This document shows, piece by piece, positions 59,558 through 64,000 of a DNA stretch of 64,000 nucleotides. The notes beneath the pieces are model-generated. The model saw only the letters and a program-made list of their open reading frames with translations. It ran no database searches and was not told the DNA's origin. The stretch is taken from positions 939,712 to 1,003,711 of the forward strand of contig NW_006763134.1 in the NCBI RefSeq assembly GCF_000264905.1, written 5' to 3'. The translations under genes and the position numbers were made by a program. This DNA comes from Stereum hirsutum FP-91666 SS1. Taxonomy: Eukaryota > Basidiomycota > Agaricomycetes > Russulales > Stereaceae. The number at the start of each line of letters is the position of its first letter. Within the stretch, counting starts at the first letter, position 1.

Positions 59558-59944
59558 GGCAAGGCTCGATGTTGGTGGTGGTGAGGAAACAAGTAAACGG
59601 CGTCATCGCGTTTGCGTGGCGTAAATGGTAAAAGCACGTGTACCGTGTCGGTGGTAAGGAATCCATCCTTACAGTCGCGTTTATTTACCAGCTGCAGCAC
59701 TTAAGCAACTCAGTCTCCATGGCCTAACGATAAAATTTGAAATTTAAAACTGGAGCTCTGCAGCACAAGGTGGGGTATTTCTTGAAGCCGATTCCTTACA
59801 TAATTTATCTGAAGCTTGAATCTCAGCCACGTGATAAAAGCGTGGCACCAACTGTGCTGCGGCCTTTCCCGAAACACTGCATTCCTTGTTGTTTGTGATT
59901 CAGACGACGCGCCACGGTGCTGACACCCTACCTCTACGCTCATC
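59558..59944. promoter_or_regulatory. Shared divergent promoter, Sec20 / Spt20
   Basis: The ATGs of the two genes are 387 bp apart on opposite strands. No other feature stands out. Confidence 0.5.
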
Positions 59945-62480
59945 ATGGCGTACAATTTCACCGGCAGAAGCAAGGAGTTGCTGAAGAAGTATGCGGATGC
60001 GCCATTTTCACTGTCCGTGCAACTATACCCAGATTACTGGACGTTGAACTCAGGGCCCAAGTTCTTGTACAATAGCCCTCAAGCAACGGTCAGTGGCGTT
60101 GCTCTCTTCTGGCCTTGGCTATCGTCTTACCTATATTCTTACAGGAACTCCTCGATGAGATAAGAGCAAATCGTATACCAGCTGATCTTCTCGAGACTTT
60201 TGACCAGGTTAAGTTGCTATACTACGAAGGCGTGTGGTACTCCTTAACATACTGATATCTCAGCACATGCTTACATACTTTACTCGCAGGTTGCCTGATC
60301 GTCGAAATCCAGGACTTCCGGACCCCACTGAAAATTAAAGAGAGACGGCTGTCTGATGAGGCAAAACCTCAGTTAGAGACCACGCGCACGGTCCTCTACC
60401 CTACGGGAGAGTCTATCTGGGCTGATATATGCCTTATGAATGCGAAGACCGGCGGCCAGTGGTCCGATCGGGATACCATCGACATCGAGTCGAAAATCTT
60501 GGTAGGAACCAACACCTTTTTTCGTTCGCGGTATATTGATACTGAATATCGTGTAGCTCGCCACATCAGAACCCCTTTGTCTCGATCCGGATCCCAAGTT
60601 GGGGCGCATCGCCAACCGGATGGCCAGAGTGTCCCGTCCAAGGAGTCCACCCGCACTTCGCCCCAATAAACGAAAGATCTCACAAGCTGACCAGACGGAA
60701 GTGGACGAAGTTGCAACTGCCAGGAGGATGAAGCTTTTCCAGTTCCGCAATCCACAAATGGCCCGACCCAAAACCCCGAAGTACGCCATCTATTGGCAAA
60801 CTCGAAATGCTTTACTAAATATAGAATTCCATTAGCTTCAAATTACTAGAGACTTTCGAGAGAGTGCGCGCGGCTGGCGGCCCAGAAGCTGCTGGCACAC
60901 AGGCCACATCTGCTCCGCCCCAGAATCTACAACCCCAACAACCGACGCATATCAATACCCAACTCCCAGCCTCGGTATCTTCCCGGCCGTCTAGCACTAT
61001 TCCCCAAAGTGCTCAGAAAGTCAAGTCTTCTCGATCTAACAACGGCACGCCCACTCCTACTCAGAATACGCCCGTCTCTGCCACACCACACCTGCAGCCA
61101 CAAATGCTCCATCAAGGCATTCGACCTTCCCCTCGACCTCCGTCCCAATCGCCCCATCCGAAACTTCTACCCTCGGACGCGAACAATCGACCAGCACCTT
61201 CTCCTGCCCCGCATCATCCACCCGCCGCCTCTCCTCGTCAACCGCCAGTTGCGACGGCCCAACATCAACCTCAGCAAGTGCCGCCACCACCACAACCGCA
61301 TGCCCAACCGCAGGCTCCGTCGCAACCCCAACACCACCAACCTCAACACATCCAGCCGCATGCTCCCATCCAAGCCCAGCCCCTGCCTCACCCACAAGCG
61401 CCACAGCCGCAAGCTCCACAAGCGCAGGCTCAACACGGGCAGACTGCCCCGACACAGGGCCCCCCTTACCACTTCAACCAACTGACGCCACAACAACAAT
61501 ATGTCCTCTTCGCAAAGAACAACGGTATGCTACCCAAGACCTCCGGCACACCAAACTCCGCCTCGAACCTCACTCCTCAGCAGCAACAAAATATGTTTAA
61601 GTACTTAGCGGCGCAGGCGCAGGCCCAGCAGGCTCAGCGCATGAACCCTACCCAGATCGCTGCTGCCGCTCAGACGCACGCTCAAGCGGCCCAGGGCCAG
61701 CAATCTGTTGCGCGCAACAGCCCTATGTTGGCTCCCAACCCGAATGGTGCGACGGCTGTTGCTGCTGCAGCAGCGGCTCAGCAACAGGCAATGCAGAGGG
61801 GTAGTCCGCTGGTGGCGAACAAGCAACCTATCGCCACGCGGTCTCCCATCCCCAATCCGAACGCCCAGCAGCAACAGCAGCATCAACAGCACCCCAATAT
61901 TCCCAATGTCCACCCCTCGACGAGCTATCCCATCAACCCGAAATACGCACATCTTCGCAACGGAATGCCTCACACACAGGCGCAGGCGCAGGCCCATTTC
62001 CAGCACCTCGCCGCTCAGCAACAACAGCAGGCGACATCGTCTCCCGTACCGACACCACAGCAGCAGGCTCAACAGCTGATCGCGGCACAGCAGCAGCAGC
62101 AGCATCAGCAGCGTCTTCAACAGCAACAACGCGCCCAGCAGCAGCAGCAGCATCCTCAACAACCCCGCGCGCCACAACAACAACAGCAACAGCACCTACA
62201 GCCTCAACCTCAACAACAGACGGGTAATCCAACGCCCGAGCAGCAGCAACAGCAGCAGCAGCAGTACTATACTCAGATGATGAATCTGCAGCAGATGCAG
62301 GGCATGGTGAATGCGGGGAGGGGACAGCAGCCCGGGTATATGTGGACGATGCCTACTGGGTATGGGAGGGGAGCGCCGCTGAACGCACAGCAGCTGGCGC
62401 AGATGCAACAGATGCAGCAGAATCTGCAGCAGCAGCATATGGCAGCTAAGCAAGGCCGTGGAAGAGGTATGCCTCGGTGA
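59945..62480 (+). CDS. SPT20: SAGA complex subunit Spt20
   Basis: Spt20 holds together the SAGA transcription coactivator in the nucleus. The start MAYNFTGRSKELLKKYADAP opens the conserved Spt20 domain: SLSVQLYPDYWTLNSGPKFL, ELLDEIRANRIPADLLETFD, then LLYYEGCLIVEIQDFR, where the join YYEG/CLIV is made by an intron that starts with GC. The domain continues with TRTVLYPTGESIWADICLMN and LCLDPDPKLGRIANRMARV. After PNKRKISQADQTEVD, KLFQFRNPQMARP and NFKLLETFERVRAAGG the protein turns into a Gln/Pro/Ala-rich tail of about 500 residues with long Q runs, ending AAKQGRGRGMPR at TGA 62478-62480. About six exons are seen; the last one (from about 60838) is by far the largest. The Q-rich tail is typical of transcription coactivators and is probably variable in length among strains. 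Confidence 0.92.
60230..60289 (+). other. Non-canonical GC-AG intron in SPT20
   Basis: The exon ends TAC TAC GAA G at 60229 and the sequence continues gcgtgtgg. The acceptor is ctcgcag at 60283-60289. Only this 60-nt intron gives YYEGCLIVEIQDFR, the conserved Spt20 signature. Using the GT two bases further puts a stop in frame three codons later. Confidence 0.75.
62031..62265 (+). repeat. Glutamine-coding CAG/CAA-rich tract
   Basis: Within the last exon of SPT20, several interrupted runs of CAG and CAA codons occur, the longest around 62088-62110 and 62238-62262. The mix of CAG and CAA limits pure repeat length but replication slippage is still likely. Confidence 0.85.
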
Positions 62481-62994
62481 TTCAAATGATCGTCTTGGCC
62501 TCCAAATCACGTTTTCTATTTTCCCCCGGTTTTTCGTCTTGGTTTTTTCTACGTTGTCCTATTTGCATATGTTTTGTGTAACTGTGTGTTTTTTTACTGT
62601 GTATTAATTCCGCCCTTGGTTGAGCTATTGTCGGTACGAGTAGCTCACGGCCTGGAAGATCTGGTCAACTCGAACTCCCGACAACTCCCTTCAAACACTC
62701 CATAAAAGGTATTGAGATCAAGCAGATATAAGACATCCTGTAAGCAGAAGTAATAGGCGACTAAAATATGTAGCGTTTATACTGGTAAATCTATAAAACA
62801 TTCATCTCGAGACCATAGTCCAGCACAGAACCAAGAAATCCTCGAACAACTAGATACAGACCGTACTGGGTGTCCGCACCAACCCGACTCGGACCTGCCC
62901 TTCACCAAGATCTTGGACAGCCTACTGAAGCAGCTGCAGCACGGTCCTTCATTTCAGAAAACCTGGTATGGTTTATCTAGACGCCGCAAAGGGC
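62481..62994. other. Convergent intergenic spacer
   Basis: About 510 bp between the 3' ends of SPT20 and the transporter gene. T-rich sequence (62510-62600) just after the SPT20 stop is probably 3' untranslated and polyadenylation sequence. No gene is seen. Confidence 0.6.
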
Positions 62995-64000
62995 TCAAAG
63001 CTTCGCGATGACCATGGCGAGCACTGAGTAAACGATTGTCGCTGGAGGTGTCACGACACAGTACGACCAGAAGATCGTCCGACTGAGAAGGCGCTCGAAG
63101 GCGTCGCCGGAGGCTGCTTGTGTGATCTGGACCCAGGAATAGAAAGAGTGCAGAGTCAGTATTGACATGAATTGGTGAAAGGGAAAGACAAACCTGAGCG
63201 AGCGTCAAAGCAGGTGGCGACGAAGCGAGCAGCACGAGTGCAAGTACAAACACAGGACTACAGACAACCGATGAGTTTTCTTTCGAAGAAGAAGGGAAAG
63301 AAAATACAACGCACTCTTCAAATACAGTGGGCAGGTCCAACCACGCCCCGAGCACCATGACTGGCAAAAACAACGCCGGCACGATCACCATCCTCGCCAC
63401 AATCGCTATGATAACCGTCTTCGTCTCCCCCTTCTGCTCCATCTTCTCTGTTTCCCTTCTTTCTCGTCGTTCTCTCCTCCCCCTCCTTTCCTCCTCATCC
63501 CAGACATCCTCGCCATCGAGATCATCATCGGCGTCCGAATCGATCGCCCTCCCACCCTTCAAGCTGAACATCTCCCTCACAGAATTCACAAGCGAAGTCT
63601 GCGACGCCACTCTCCTCCAGCGACTCTCACTCCTGACCTTCCTCCCATTCTTCCTCTTCCTTCCTTCTTCCTCCGGCGGAGGCGCCTTATAGAAGTACGC
63701 CCCGAGCACGATCAGCGTCAACGGAATCGAACAAGCCCCAGCCTGCGACACCGCAGCCTTTACCGGCCACAAATGCACGTCTAACGCGTGTTGTAGAGGC
63801 TGAATCAGCGCCACTACGAGTGAGAGAATCGCAGCCCACAGCGGGGCGGTCATGAACCCGTTGATCGCATGCCAGACCTTCTTGATCCCCGAAGTGGTGC
63901 GTTTGCGGAGGGCACGAACCGTGGACGGTGTTCGGATGGGCGAAGGCGATCGAGAGGAAGGGAGACGTGGGCGGCCGTGGCCTATGTTGGGGAAGGGTGC
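62995..64000 (-). CDS. Auxin-efflux-carrier-family (AEC/PIN-like) transporter, 3' part
   Basis: The gene enters the window from the right and is open to base 64000, so its start and first half are missing. Visible sequence begins with a basic loop (STVRALRKRTTSGIKKVWHA) followed by helices NGFMTAPLWAAILSLVVALI and QAGACSIPLTLIVLGAYFY, then a long charged cytosolic loop (acidic DSDADDDLDGEDVWDEEE followed by an Arg/Glu-rich stretch). More helices follow (KTVIIAIVARMVIVPALFLP, VMVLGAWLDLP), then by introns SPVFVLALVLLASSPPALTL and AQITQAASGDAFERLLSRTI, FWSYCVVTPPATIVYSVLAM and the end VIAKL at the stop 62995-62997. The late segment with SPPALTLAQ and the short tail match the membrane-transport/AEC family of fungi. 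Relatives sit in the ER or plasma membrane; the substrate here is unknown. Confidence 0.85.

Noticed and set aside
61057..62232. Long minus-strand frames rich in Leu, Ala and Val opposite the SPT20 tail
   Set aside because: They are antisense images of the CAG/CAA-rich glutamine tract; SPT20 homology fixes the coding strand.
1..64000. tRNA, rRNA or CRISPR features
   Set aside because: I scanned for T-loop (GGTTCRANYC) sequences and regular spaced repeats by eye and found none in a proper tRNA or array context. A covariance-model scan would be decisive.

Overview
The window is nuclear DNA of a filamentous basidiomycete, most likely an Agaricomycete. Nearly every gene is split by many short introns (about 45-90 nt, GT..AG), genes lie on both strands at close spacing, and the families present (tandem P450s, a berberine-bridge-type FAD oxidase, Spt20 of SAGA, Sec20, Rpn3, class I mannosidase, copper amine oxidase) are eukaryotic and fungal. 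There are no operons, Shine-Dalgarno sites, CRISPR arrays or rRNA. I recognised no tRNA. All gene models were spliced by eye, so inner exon edges are less certain than starts, stops and family calls.

Region 1 (1-18.6 kb) is a compact run of oxidative genes: an NmrA/isoflavone-reductase-like enzyme (5' end outside the window), three cytochrome P450s of one broad type (1636-4036 minus, 6213-8591 plus, 9148-11325 minus), a secreted FAD-linked oxidase (11974-14343), a DHA2-type MFS exporter (14995-17000 minus) and an SDR (17488-18616). Several pairs share divergent promoters. It looks like a biosynthetic or detoxification cluster: hydroxylation, oxidation, reduction, export. No PKS, NRPS, terpene synthase or pathway transcription factor is in view, so the substrate is unknown; the missing core gene may lie left of base 1. 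This is the best candidate for an undescribed system here.

Region 2 (18.6-26.7 kb) is gene-poor. It holds a long purine tract, one low-complexity hypothetical gene (20111-22052 minus), then 4.6 kb without a clear gene that carries a complete 207-bp inverted-repeat transposon (MITE) with TA target duplications and, at its right end, a possible unrecognised or decaying gene.

Region 3 (26.7-34.0 kb) has a composite protein that joins a fungus-specific domain, a ubiquitin-like domain and a RING-like cysteine cluster, followed by a membrane-anchored copper amine oxidase.

Region 4 (34.0-47.1 kb) starts with two related palindromic repeats, then Rpn3 of the 26S proteasome, a fourth P450 of a different type, and a nuclear PHD-like/chromodomain protein whose gene uses exons of only 15, 17 and 8 nt.

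Region 5 (47-64 kb) is mostly housekeeping: a small glycine-rich protein behind a CRE and a TATA box, the Swp1/ribophorin II subunit of oligosaccharyltransferase, a GH47 alpha-mannosidase (two N-glycan genes side by side), an F-box protein, the SNARE Sec20 with an HDEF tail, the glutamine-rich SAGA subunit Spt20, and the 3' part of an auxin-efflux-carrier-type transporter cut by the right edge. Two introns in the window (in P450 number 2 and in Spt20) appear to use GC rather than GT donors.
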